Source: Gemmatimonadota bacterium
GTDB lineage: Bacteria; Gemmatimonadota; Gemmatimonadetes; Longimicrobiales; Gaopeijiaceae
Assembly (NCBI GenBank): GCA_027623325.1
Contig: JAQBXY010000012.1
Span: 20,500-84,499 of the forward strand
DNA length: 64,000 nucleotides
Reading direction: 5' to 3'
The stretch's first letter is position 1. Every line of letters starts with the position of its first letter. The position numbers and the translations under genes were made by a program. This document shows, in pieces, positions 8,262 through 17,329 of this stretch. The notes beneath the pieces were generated by a model. That model did not search any database. It was given only the letters and a program-made list of their open reading frames with translations, and was not told where the DNA came from.

Positions 8262-9961
8262 ACGTTCAGTCGTGGACCTTTCTCTTGGTCGCCGCGTCCT
8301 TCGCTCTGTACATCGGCATCGCCATCTGGTCTCGCGCGTCGACGACGAAGGATTTCTACGTGGCGGGCACCGGCGTGTCGCCGCTCGCCAACGGAATGGC
8401 GACCGCGGCTGATTGGATGAGCGCGGCCTCCTTCATATCCATGGCGGGGCTCATCTCGTTCATGGGCTACGACGGCTCGGTCTATCTCATGGGTTGGACC
8501 GGCGGCTACGTGCTCCTCGCGCTTCTCCTCGCACCGTACCTCAGAAAATACGGAGCGTTCACGGTCCCGGACTTCGTGGGCGACCGGTACTACTCGAAGC
8601 TAGCACGCGTCGTGGCGGTGGTGTGCGCGATCTTCATTTCGTTCACCTACGTCGCCGGCCAGATGAGGGGAGTCGGGATCGTGTTCGGGCGATTCCTCGA
8701 GGTGGACATCAACACGGGTGTCTTCATCGGGATGGCGATCGTCTTCTTCTACGCCGTGCTCGGGGGCATGAAGGGGATCACGTATACCCAGGTGGCCCAG
8801 TACTGTGTGCTGATCTTCGCGTATATGGTGCCGGCCATCTACTTGTCGATTCTGATCACCGGGAATCCGATTCCGCAGCTCGGGCTCGGCGGGGTCGATC
8901 AGGCTTCGGGTGTGGCCCTGCTCGAACGGCTGAACGGGCTCCATCTGGAGCTGGGCTTCGGACCCTATACGAGTGGGACCAAGTCCACCCTCGACGTCTT
9001 CTTCATCACGGCAGCGCTGATGGTCGGTACGGCGGGGCTGCCTCACGTCATCATCAGGTTCTACACGGTCCCGAGAGTACGGGATGCCCGGATTTCTGCT
9101 GGCTGGGCGCTTCTCTTCATCTCGCTGCTGTATACGACGGCACCGGCGGTCGCGGTGTTCGCGCGCACGAACCTCATCAACAGCGTCAACAACGTGCCCT
9201 ATGCGTCCGTCCCGAATTGGTTCACCAACTGGGAAGCCACCGGGCTCGTCGAATTCGATGACGTGAACGGTGACGGGCGGATCCAGTTCGTCGGCCCTGA
9301 GTCTTCGGTGACCAACGAGTTACGGGTCGACAACGACATCATGGTCCTAGCCAACCCCGAAATCGCGGGCCTGCCGGACTGGGTCGTCGGACTCGTCGCC
9401 GCAGGTGGGCTGGCCGCGGCTCTCTCCACGGCAGCCGGTCTATTGCTGGTGATCTCTTCTGCGGTAAGCCACGATCTACTCAAACGAGTTCTCGTGCCCG
9501 AGATAACCGAAAAAGGTGAGCTACTAGCGGCGCGCGTGGCGGCGGGGGTCGCCGTGCTGGTCGCCGGATACTTCGGCATGCATCCGCCGGGCTTCGTTGC
9601 TCAAGTCGTGGCGTTTGCGTTTGGACTCGCCGCCTCGTCCTTCTTCCCGGTAATCCTGCTCGGGATCTTCTCGAAGCGTACGACTCGCGAAGGGGCGATC
9701 CTGGGCATGATCTCCGGGATCTCCTTCACCGCGGCCTATATCGTCTACTTCAAGTTCATCCGCCCCGATCTGAACTCCGCGGCGCACTGGTGGTTCGGCA
9801 TCAGTCCGGAGGGAATCGGGACGTTGGGTATGCTGATCAACTTCGCCATCACCGCGACCGTGTCGCGCGTCACGCCGGCGCCCCCCGTCCACGTTCAGGT
9901 CCTCGTCGATCTGATTCGTGTCCCCAGAGGCGCCGGCGAGGCGCATGAGTTGAGCGCTTAG
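8258..9961 (+). CDS. Sodium:solute symporter large subunit, VC_2705/ActP-like subfamily
   Basis: 567 residues from GTG 8258. The opening 'FYVAGTGVSPLANGMATAADWMSAASFISMAGLI' is diagnostic of the acetate/pyruvate permease branch of the SSS family (ActP and VC_2705 relatives). A 'LPHVIIRFYTVPRVRDAR' stretch and 'GGLAAALSTAAGLLLVISSAVSHDL' follow. An insertion with 'DDVNGDGRIQFVG' resembles a calcium-binding loop in a periplasmic segment and is seen in this subfamily. Short-chain carboxylates such as acetate are the likely substrate. The 3' end overlaps the convergent aquaporin gene by 4 bases. Confidence 0.9.
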   Translation: MNVQSWTFLLVAASFALYIGIAIWSRASTTKDFYVAGTGVSPLANGMATAADWMSAASFISMAGLISFMGYDGSVYLMGWTGGYVLLALLLAPYLRKYGAFTVPDFVGDRYYSKLARVVAVVCAIFISFTYVAGQMRGVGIVFGRFLEVDINTGVFIGMAIVFFYAVLGGMKGITYTQVAQYCVLIFAYMVPAIYLSILITGNPIPQLGLGGVDQASGVALLERLNGLHLELGFGPYTSGTKSTLDVFFITAALMVGTAGLPHVIIRFYTVPRVRDARISAGWALLFISLLYTTAPAVAVFARTNLINSVNNVPYASVPNWFTNWEATGLVEFDDVNGDGRIQFVGPESSVTNELRVDNDIMVLANPEIAGLPDWVVGLVAAGGLAAALSTAAGLLLVISSAVSHDLLKRVLVPEITEKGELLAARVAAGVAVLVAGYFGMHPPGFVAQVVAFAFGLAASSFFPVILLGIFSKRTTREGAILGMISGISFTAAYIVYFKFIRPDLNSAAHWWFGISPEGIGTLGMLINFAITATVSRVTPAPPVHVQVLVDLIRVPRGAGEAHELSA

Positions 9962-10602
9962 GCGGCGGCGTTCTCGGGGTTCTGAAACCGGAAGACCGCG
10001 GTGGCTCCGAGCGAGCCGACGACGGGTCCGACGACATAGATCCATACGTTCCCGAACGACCCGTTTCCGCCCAGTGTGTCGACGATGATCGGACCGATTC
10101 CAACGGCCGGATTGAAGGCGCCTCCCGAGACGCCCCCGACGGCGAAGGCACCGGCCATGACCGTGAATCCGATGGCGAGGCCGTAGTACGAGTTACCTTC
10201 CGTGGCCTTCGCGGTTGCGACGTTCAGAATCACCAACACCAGCGCGAAGGTCACCAGCATTTCAGCCAACAAGGCCTCGACCACGCCGTAGTCGGCGCCG
10301 GGCGCGGGGGCGAAGGTGCTGCCGGTGATGAGCTGGACCGCTCCTGCCGCCAGCCAGGCGCCCAAGATCTGCGATGCGATGTAGGGTAGGATGTCGCCCT
10401 TGGCCAGCGCCCCGCGGAGGTAGACGCCGACCGTCACCGCTGGGTTGTAGTGGGCGCCCGAGATGTGCCCTCCCATATAGACCATGACCATGAGCATCGA
10501 ACCGATCGCCAAGGGGGCGACGGCGCTCTCTCCGACCACGACCATCCCGATGGTGAAGACCAGGAAGAAGGTGCCAATCAGCTCGGTGACGTAACGATTC
10601 AC
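9958..10602 (-). CDS. Aquaporin-family (MIP) channel with altered second NPA region
   Basis: 214 residues, six hydrophobic segments plus two half-helices. The first pore motif is 'SGAHYNPAVTV' and the second 'SGGAFNPAVGIGP'. MIP channels normally have an arginine straight after the second NPA that forms part of the selectivity filter; here it is valine. The first half 'ELIGTFFLVFTIGM' is AqpZ-like. The product should pass water or small neutral solutes across the inner membrane, but the lost arginine may widen selectivity. It is convergent with the upstream symporter and divergent from the propeller lipoprotein. Confidence 0.88.
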   Translation of the reverse strand: MNRYVTELIGTFFLVFTIGMVVVGESAVAPLAIGSMLMVMVYMGGHISGAHYNPAVTVGVYLRGALAKGDILPYIASQILGAWLAAGAVQLITGSTFAPAPGADYGVVEALLAEMLVTFALVLVILNVATAKATEGNSYYGLAIGFTVMAGAFAVGGVSGGAFNPAVGIGPIIVDTLGGNGSFGNVWIYVVGPVVGSLGATAVFRFQNPENAAA

Positions 10603-10765
10603 GGGGGCTCCTCGTCAGTGTGAGTGTTCGACCGCGGTTGTTCTTCGAACCGGGCCGAGCGAAGATGTTCGCCGCCAAACAGTGGGGCTTCGACAACCGT
10701 AGCGACAGGTTGCGGCATCTACTGCTGTAGTCGAAGACCGATCAACCCTGCCGGAGCAGCCAACG

Positions 10766-11971
10766 ATGTCACGCCTACGACCCACCCGAGCGGCGTCCGC
10801 CGCAGCCATCTTCGCCTCCTTCTCCGTTCTCGCCTGCGGTACGATTGGCGATGCGAGTGAGGGGGAGCAGGTGGCCCAGGGGTCTCTTGGAGCTCCCACT
10901 GCGACGTTCCCAGAGGACTTCGGGACCATTCAGTCGGTCCGAGAAATGTCCGACGGACGAGTCCTCGTGGCCGACCCGTTGGCAGGTTCGCTCTTCTTGG
11001 TCGATATGAACGCGGGCACCCGTTCGGTCATCGGCACGGAAGGGCAGGGCCCGGGGGAATACCGGCAACCCGACGCGGTATGGGCGCTACCCGGAGACTC
11101 CACGCTCCTGGTGGATCTCGGCAATGGCCGGATGATCTCACTCGGGCCCGACCTCACATTCGGTCCGACTTCGCCGCTCTCCTCCGGTGACCCGCGCTCG
11201 GGCATGGTCATCGCCATACCACAGGGTGTGGACGCGGCCGGGAATGTCTATTCGCGCTCCATGGGGGGGATGGGTGGTGCGCTCGCCGACTCCGGAGCCG
11301 TCCTGCGCATCGTACGCGGCAGCATGGCATTGGACACGGTAGCCAGCTTCAAGCTGGAGGGTCGGACCCAGGCGACCTCAGGGGGGGCGAATGATCGAAG
11401 CGTTCAGATCCAGGCCATACCGCTCTCCACGCAGGATAGCTGGGGTGTCGCCGCGGATGGCTCCGTCGCCATCGCTCGGTCGAGTGACTACCACGTGGAA
11501 TGGTTCGGCGCGGACGGCACCATTACGCGGGGAGCACCATTCCCCGTGGACCGCATTTCGATTGGAACGGCCGAGAAAGAAGAGTGGGTGCGTTCCCAGG
11601 GGCAGTCCGGCGGTGGGCTCGGCATAAGCGTCGAGGTCAACAACGGTGCCATGAGCATGAGCTTCCAGCGCGGTGGCGGCGGCGGAGGAGGCCGTGAGAT
11701 CGACCAGTATCAGTGGCCGGAGTCCAAACCCCCGTTCGATGCGACCCGCCTCCAGGTGGATGCGGGCGACCGTGTGTGGGTTCGCCGCCACGTGGCTGCC
11801 GGAGCCGACGCCACCTTCGACGTCTTCAATCGGGCGGGTGAGTACGTGACCACGTACACACTGCCGAACAACAAGCGAGTCATTGGCTTCGGCGCCCGCT
11901 CGGTTTACGTGGTCGCGTACGACGAATTCGACCTGAACTACCTCGAGCGCTACACAATGCCGAGCATGTAA
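10766..11971 (+). CDS. Secreted lipoprotein, beta-propeller-like, unknown function
   Basis: 401 residues with a lipobox (FSVLAC) after a short signal peptide. The mature part shows repeated strand units of the 6-bladed propeller kind: 'VREMSDGRVLVADPLAGSLFLVD', 'GQGPGEYRQPDAVWALPGDSTLLVDLGNGRMI' and 'LQVDAGDRVWVRRHV...FDVFNRAGEYVTTYTLP'. The 'G..GPGEY..P' motif is common in such exported propellers. A low-complexity glycine run (RGGGGGGGREI) interrupts one blade. No catalytic motif is visible; a binding or scaffold role at the cell surface is the safest reading. Confidence 0.7.
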   Translation: MSRLRPTRAASAAAIFASFSVLACGTIGDASEGEQVAQGSLGAPTATFPEDFGTIQSVREMSDGRVLVADPLAGSLFLVDMNAGTRSVIGTEGQGPGEYRQPDAVWALPGDSTLLVDLGNGRMISLGPDLTFGPTSPLSSGDPRSGMVIAIPQGVDAAGNVYSRSMGGMGGALADSGAVLRIVRGSMALDTVASFKLEGRTQATSGGANDRSVQIQAIPLSTQDSWGVAADGSVAIARSSDYHVEWFGADGTITRGAPFPVDRISIGTAEKEEWVRSQGQSGGGLGISVEVNNGAMSMSFQRGGGGGGGREIDQYQWPESKPPFDATRLQVDAGDRVWVRRHVAAGADATFDVFNRAGEYVTTYTLPNNKRVIGFGARSVYVVAYDEFDLNYLERYTMPSM

Positions 11972-11981
11972 CGGAGACCGA

Positions 11982-13241
11982 TCAGCGGACCTCTCTTCCC
12001 GCGATATACACCGCTTCCAGGCTGCGTGTCGCCTCGATGTCGGCGAGCGGATCTTCACCGAGGACGAGAAAATCTGCCCATTTCCCCACCTCGAGCGTGC
12101 CGATATCGGTCGCCTCGAGGCAGGAGGCCGCGACGGCCGTGGCGCTTCGGAGCGCCTCGGCCGTCGTCATTCCCGCCTCGACCATCATCCATAATTCCAT
12201 GTGTTCGAAGTAACCGGGGAAGCGCCCTGCGGGACCGGCATCCGTTCCCATCGCGACCGGGAGTCCCGCGTCCGACACCGTCTTCAAGTTCGCCATCGCT
12301 TGGACGAGCGCGATTCGGTATCCGGCCGCCGCAGGACTGGCTGCCATCCGCGCCATGAAGTCGGGTTGTGAAACTCGAGCGACCTCGCCCGCGTTCGCGT
12401 GAGCCGTGAAGAACGGATCATCGAAAAACGAGGGGCGACTGCCGTACACGAAGGTGCTGACTTCCCGAGTGAGCGTGGGTACGTAACAGACGCCGGAGTC
12501 GCGAAGCTGCCCGAGAAACGCCTCGTCCACATCGGTATCTCGCACCGAGTGCGCGATCATGCCGGACCCCATGTCGAGCAGGCGCTTCGCGTCTTCGAGG
12601 TAGAAAAGATGTGTCGCGACGCGGATTCCGTATTGTGCTCCCACATCGAGCACGGCCTGCACCGCACTCCATGGCATCTTCTCGGCGGTCTGCAGGTTGT
12701 CGTCGACGCGCAGCTTCAGCCAGTCGACGTCTGCGGCTGCCAACGTCCGGGCCGAGGCACCTGCGGCTTCGGGATCGGCGTCGGCAATGACGAGACCGGC
12801 TGCGAACAACCGAGCCCGCGCGTCCGTGGGAGTGGCGCTGTTGCGCGCCTCGATGACCGGATCATCGTCGCCGAGGCTGTTGACCGTGGTTACGCCGTAG
12901 CGCGCGAATAGCTCGAGGTCCCCTCGGATACGATCGATCTCGCCTGTGACGCCATCGGGTGCCCAAAGACCGCTCACATGACCGTGAGCGTTGATCAGTC
13001 CGGGGATCACGAACTTGCCATCGAGAGCAATAACTTCGGCGCCCCGGGGTGGTGCGGCCGCCGAGCCTAGCGACGTGATTCTTCCTTCTTGGACAAGAAT
13101 CGTCGCGTTTTGTACGACCGGGGCTCCCGTCCCGTCCCAAACGGTGGCGCCCGTATAGGCGGTCGTGGGGACCGTCGGGGAACAGGCGGCGTACAGGGCC
13201 ACCGAGCCGAGTGCAGGGATCATCAGCAGTCTGAGTTTCAT
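11982..13241 (-). CDS. Exported amidohydrolase, imidazolonepropionase-like
   Basis: 419 residues with an N-terminal signal ending in a lipobox-like 'LYAAC'. The amidohydrolase superfamily is clear: an N-terminal beta-sandwich with 'ILVQEGRITSLG', then 'KFVIPGLINAHGHVSG' giving the first metal-binding HxH pair, 'VATHLFY' and 'MIAHSV' for later histidines, and 'PVAMGTDAGP' carrying the catalytic aspartate. The C-terminal 'GKWADFLVLGEDPL' closes the sandwich. Exported members of this branch act on dipeptides or cyclic amides. The gene is divergent from the first DUF1592 gene and shares its 178-base upstream region. Confidence 0.88.
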   Translation of the reverse strand: MKLRLLMIPALGSVALYAACSPTVPTTAYTGATVWDGTGAPVVQNATILVQEGRITSLGSAAAPPRGAEVIALDGKFVIPGLINAHGHVSGLWAPDGVTGEIDRIRGDLELFARYGVTTVNSLGDDDPVIEARNSATPTDARARLFAAGLVIADADPEAAGASARTLAAADVDWLKLRVDDNLQTAEKMPWSAVQAVLDVGAQYGIRVATHLFYLEDAKRLLDMGSGMIAHSVRDTDVDEAFLGQLRDSGVCYVPTLTREVSTFVYGSRPSFFDDPFFTAHANAGEVARVSQPDFMARMAASPAAAGYRIALVQAMANLKTVSDAGLPVAMGTDAGPAGRFPGYFEHMELWMMVEAGMTTAEALRSATAVAASCLEATDIGTLEVGKWADFLVLGEDPLADIEATRSLEAVYIAGREVR

Positions 13242-13419
13242 GGTTCACCTTACGTTGGACCGGACCCCCCGGAAATGGGGGGGTATACGATTCCGCTAGC
13301 CGGCCAGGAATATCGGCCCTAGTATTTGCTTGGGCACGTGTGCGAAGGTCCCGATGAATCGGGACCGGCGGGTGCGTTCGCTCAACCATGACCGCACGGA
13401 AGGCGAGGCCGAAATCGGA

Positions 13420-15870
13420 ATGAAGACCCTCACAGCGACGCTCGCGGCGATGGGCGCGATGCTCGTGTATTCGAGCGCCGGAACGCCGAGCCTACAGCGG
13501 GCTCTGGTCGGCTCGATCCGTGCCGTCGAGGCTGAAGTGGCAGGGGCCCCTCTCACCGACGACGACCTGATCCTCGAATACTGCGTTCGCTGCCACTCCG
13601 ATCGTCGCATGAGGGGGAATCTCTCGCTGGAGGATTTTTCCGCAGCGACGCCCCATGAGCAGGCCGAAATCGCCGAGAAGATGATCGTAAAACTCCGTGC
13701 GGGCATGATGCCTCCGCCCGGTGTGGCGCGGCCGGCAGGGGATTCTCTATTGCGATTGGTAGAGGGGCTCGAATCACGAATCGACGCTGTGGCGCATGCG
13801 TCGCCCGATCCCGGAGGGCGGACCTTCCAACGTCTGAATCAGGCGGAGTACCAGCGGTCCATCTACGATCTGCTCGGATTGCAGATCGACGCCAGCGAGT
13901 ACCTGCCTGCCGACACGAAGAGCGAGAACTTCGACAACATTGCCGACGCCCAGATGTTGTCCCCGACGCTCCTCGACGCCTATCTGAACGCCGCGGGCGA
14001 CATCAGTCGACTAGCGATCGGTGATCCGGACGCCGTTCCCAGCGCGAAGACCTATGTAGTCTCGGCGTATGGCTCGCAGACGGAGCGAGTCGAAGGCGCC
14101 CCGTTCGGGACCCGGGGAGGGAGTTCGGTCATCCACAACTTCCCCGCGGACGGTGACTACGTCTTCACCATCGTCTTCGAGCATACGACGACTGGCGCGG
14201 GCTTCGCGGGCCAACTCGCGAGGGACGAACAGGTGGAGGTCTCGATCGACGGCGAGCGGGTAGCCTTGATCGGGGTCGACTCCTGGATGACGTATTCCGA
14301 CGAGTGGGGCATCACGATGCGGAGCGAACCGATTTCGGTCGGCGCGGGGCCGCGACGGGTTACGGCCGCCTTCCTCAGGACGGCGGAGGGCCCAGCCGAC
14401 GACCTCATGTCGCCGCACGACTGGTCGCTTGCGGACCGTCATACCGGGATGGACGGGTACGGGCTCACGCTTCTCCCGCACCTGCGCGAATTCGTGATCC
14501 GTGGCCCGTATGATGTGACCGGGGTGTCGGATTACTCCGTGCGGGACCGGATTTTCACCTGTAAGCCAGAGGCGGGGGGCGACGGTCGAGCCTGTGCCCG
14601 TGACATCGTGACGAGGCTTGCCACAGCTGCGTACCGGCGGCCCTTGGAGGACCGTGACGTCAACGGACTGATGGGCTTCTACGACCTGGGCGTCGAGGAG
14701 GGGGGCTTCGAAATTGGGATCCGAACGGCACTCCAGGCGCTTCTGGCGAGCCCGCACTTCGTATTTCGATTCGAAGAATCCCCCTCGGGCGTTCGCCCCG
14801 GCGCTACCTATCGTCTGGGGGATGTCGATCTCGCTTCACGGATTTCGTTCTTCCTCTGGGGCCTGCCACCGGACGAGACGCTACGAGAGTTGGCCAACGG
14901 CGGTCGACTCTCGGAGGAGTCCGTACTCGAGGCGCAGGTTCTCCGCATGCTCGATGATGAGCGCGCGGAGGCGCTCGGTTCGCGGTTTGCGGCCCAGTGG
15001 CTCCGTCTTCAGGATCTCGACAAGGTGCACCCGGACTCCTACTGGTATCCGGACTTCGACAAGCAGCTCGCGAACTCCATGCGTCGTGAGACGGAGCTCT
15101 TCTTCACGCAGCTCGTACGCGAGGATCGGAGCGTATTCGAGCTTTATACCGCGAACTACACGTATGCCAATGAACGTCTCGCGCGTCACTATGGCATCGA
15201 CGGTGTCACGGGGGATGACTTCCAACGGGTGGTCTATCCCGATGCGACTCGCCGGGGACTTCTAGGGCACGGGAGTGTGCTGACGCTCACCTCGCACGGT
15301 GACCGGACATCGCCGGTGCTTCGAGGCAAGTGGGTGATGGAGGTGTTGATGGGCACCCCGCCGCCGCCGCCGCCCCCCGGTGTGCCCGACCTCGAGGAGA
15401 CCGAGGGTACCTCGGACGGGCGCATGCTCACCACCCGAGAACGAATGGAGCAGCATCGAGCCAATCCGACGTGCAACTCGTGCCACCGCTTCATCGACCC
15501 GATCGGGCTGGCGCTCGACAACTACGACGTGACGGGCCGGTGGCGGATCCGTGAAAACGGAATGCGGATCGATACGAGTGGCGAGCTTTATGACGGCACC
15601 CCGGTGACGAGCCCGATTGCGCTGGCGGAGGCACTCCTCAAGAGGCCGGAACCGCTGGTTCGAACCTTTACGCAGAATCTCATGGCGTACGCTCTGGGAC
15701 GTCGGGTCGAATACTCCGACCAACCGACCGTGCGGGCGATCGTGGCCGGGGCCGAGGCGCGCGACTATCGGATGTCCGCGTTCGTCCTGGGCGTCGTGAA
15801 GAGTGACGCGTTTCAGATGCAGCGAGCACTGGGGATCGTGGACGATGCACGCCCAGAATCGGATCGATGA
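13420..15870 (+). CDS. DUF1592-family di-haem secreted protein, copy 1
   Basis: 816 residues from ATG 13420, chosen because it begins a signal peptide (MKTLTATLAAMGAMLVYSS) aligning with copies 2 and 3. Domains in order: a cytochrome c motif CVRCH at ~55-59, DUF1587 (~135-200, FQRLNQAEY), a beta-rich insert (~210-380), DUF1595 (~390-455), DUF1592 (~463-600), DUF1588 (~610-715) with 'GTPPPPPPPGVP' and a second haem motif CNSCH at ~685, and DUF1585 (~740-810). Two c-type haems would be attached in the periplasm, suggesting electron transfer tied to an unknown oxidation. Followed after 24 bases by its DUF1552 partner. Confidence 0.92.
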   Translation: MKTLTATLAAMGAMLVYSSAGTPSLQRALVGSIRAVEAEVAGAPLTDDDLILEYCVRCHSDRRMRGNLSLEDFSAATPHEQAEIAEKMIVKLRAGMMPPPGVARPAGDSLLRLVEGLESRIDAVAHASPDPGGRTFQRLNQAEYQRSIYDLLGLQIDASEYLPADTKSENFDNIADAQMLSPTLLDAYLNAAGDISRLAIGDPDAVPSAKTYVVSAYGSQTERVEGAPFGTRGGSSVIHNFPADGDYVFTIVFEHTTTGAGFAGQLARDEQVEVSIDGERVALIGVDSWMTYSDEWGITMRSEPISVGAGPRRVTAAFLRTAEGPADDLMSPHDWSLADRHTGMDGYGLTLLPHLREFVIRGPYDVTGVSDYSVRDRIFTCKPEAGGDGRACARDIVTRLATAAYRRPLEDRDVNGLMGFYDLGVEEGGFEIGIRTALQALLASPHFVFRFEESPSGVRPGATYRLGDVDLASRISFFLWGLPPDETLRELANGGRLSEESVLEAQVLRMLDDERAEALGSRFAAQWLRLQDLDKVHPDSYWYPDFDKQLANSMRRETELFFTQLVREDRSVFELYTANYTYANERLARHYGIDGVTGDDFQRVVYPDATRRGLLGHGSVLTLTSHGDRTSPVLRGKWVMEVLMGTPPPPPPPGVPDLEETEGTSDGRMLTTRERMEQHRANPTCNSCHRFIDPIGLALDNYDVTGRWRIRENGMRIDTSGELYDGTPVTSPIALAEALLKRPEPLVRTFTQNLMAYALGRRVEYSDQPTVRAIVAGAEARDYRMSAFVLGVVKSDAFQMQRALGIVDDARPESDR

Positions 15871-15894
15871 ATCGACAAGGACCAGCGGAGAACT

Positions 15895-17307
15895 ATGAGC
15901 TACATCACTGGTAGACATCTCGAGCGGCGCACGTTCCTCAAAGGAATGGGTGCTTCGGTCGCCCTTCCATTTCTGGACGCCATGGTACCCGCGGGCCGTC
16001 TCTCGGCCGCAAAGTCGGCAGAGGTGGGAGCCACACGGCTCGTGGCCATCGAGATGGTTCATGGAGCGGCGGGCTGCAACGAATGGGGTGCCACGCAGAA
16101 CCTCTGGGCTCCGGCCGACGTCGGTCCCGGCTTCGACCTGACGCCGAGCGCGCTCAGCCCGCTCGAGTCATGGCGGAAGCACCTGACCATCGTGAGCAAC
16201 ACCGACGCGCGTATGGCGGAGGCGTTCGAGGCGCATGAGATCGGCGGAGACCACTTCCGTTCGAGCGCGGTGTTCTTGACCCAGTCGCATCCGAAACAAA
16301 CACGTGGATCCGACGTGTACGCCGGAACGTCCTTCGATCAGATCTACGCGGGCCGTTTCGGGCAGGACACACCGATTCCCTCCATGCAGCTCTGTATCGA
16401 ACCGGTAGACCAGTCCGGCGGATGCGCCTACGGATATTCCTGCGTCTACACGGACTCGATCAGTTGGGCGTCCCCGACGGAGCCCCTTCCGATGATACGC
16501 GACCCCAGGATCGTGTTCGACATGTTATTCGGTGCGGGCGGCACCGCCGAGGAACGGTCGAGGCGCCGCCGAACCAACAGCAGCATTCTGGACTGGATCA
16601 CCGGCGAGGTCGCGCACCTGAAGCGGGAGCTGGGGCCGAACGATCTCGCTCGTTTGGACCGATATCTGGACAACGTGAGAGAGATCGAGCGCCGCATCGG
16701 TGGGATCGAAGCGCAGAATCGGACCGGTGAAGAGCGAGAGCTGCCGGGTGCTCCGGCCGGTGTCCCGGATTCCTTCGAAGATCACATGGAGTTGATGTTC
16801 GACTTGCAGGCGCTCGCCTTTGCGTCCGACGTGACGAGGGTCTTTTCGTTCAAGACGAGCCGTGATGCTTCGGGTCGTGTGTACCCCCTCAGCGGTACCG
16901 ATCGGGCGTTTCATCCCGCTTCGCACCACGGAGGAAGGGAGGAGGCGATCCTGGATTTCAACAAGATCAACCAGTACCACGTGAGCATGCTCCCCTACTT
17001 CCTCCAAAAGCTGCAAGACCTGGAGGAAGGAGACTCGAACCTGCTCGACAAGACGATGATTCTCTATGGGTCGCCGATGGCCGACGGCAATCTCCACAAC
17101 CATCGGAGGTGCCCATTTGTCATTATAGGTGGAGCCAACGGTCAGCTCGCCGGGAACACGCACCTGAAGGCGCCCGACGGGACCCCGATGGCCAACGTCA
17201 TGCTGAGCCTTTTGCACAAGCTCGGGGTTGATGATCTGGACAGTTTCGGAGACAGCACCGGCGACTACTCGCTCGACATGCCGACCTCGGTGATGCCGGC
17301 GGGCTAA
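15895..17307 (+). CDS. DUF1552 protein, Tat-exported, copy 1
   Basis: 470 residues with a GGAG ribosome site ahead of ATG 15895. The N-terminus has a twin-arginine signal (ERRTFLKGMGASVALPFLDAM), so the protein is exported folded, which suggests a bound cofactor or metal. The body is a full-length DUF1552: 'VAIEMVHGAAG.NEWGATQNLWAP', 'GGDHFRSSAVFLTQSHPKQT', 'SFDQIYAGRFGQDTPIPSMQL', 'HHGGREEAILDFNKINQYHVSMLPYFLQKL' and 'YGSPMADGNLHNHRRCPFVIIGG'. The family is related by fold to the alkaline-phosphatase/sulfatase group (DUF1501 relatives) but its reaction is unknown. It is nearly always beside DUF1592 genes, as here. Confidence 0.92.
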   Translation: MSYITGRHLERRTFLKGMGASVALPFLDAMVPAGRLSAAKSAEVGATRLVAIEMVHGAAGCNEWGATQNLWAPADVGPGFDLTPSALSPLESWRKHLTIVSNTDARMAEAFEAHEIGGDHFRSSAVFLTQSHPKQTRGSDVYAGTSFDQIYAGRFGQDTPIPSMQLCIEPVDQSGGCAYGYSCVYTDSISWASPTEPLPMIRDPRIVFDMLFGAGGTAEERSRRRRTNSSILDWITGEVAHLKRELGPNDLARLDRYLDNVREIERRIGGIEAQNRTGEERELPGAPAGVPDSFEDHMELMFDLQALAFASDVTRVFSFKTSRDASGRVYPLSGTDRAFHPASHHGGREEAILDFNKINQYHVSMLPYFLQKLQDLEEGDSNLLDKTMILYGSPMADGNLHNHRRCPFVIIGGANGQLAGNTHLKAPDGTPMANVMLSLLHKLGVDDLDSFGDSTGDYSLDMPTSVMPAG

Positions 17308-17329
17308 CGGACACGAAGAGATGACAGGA

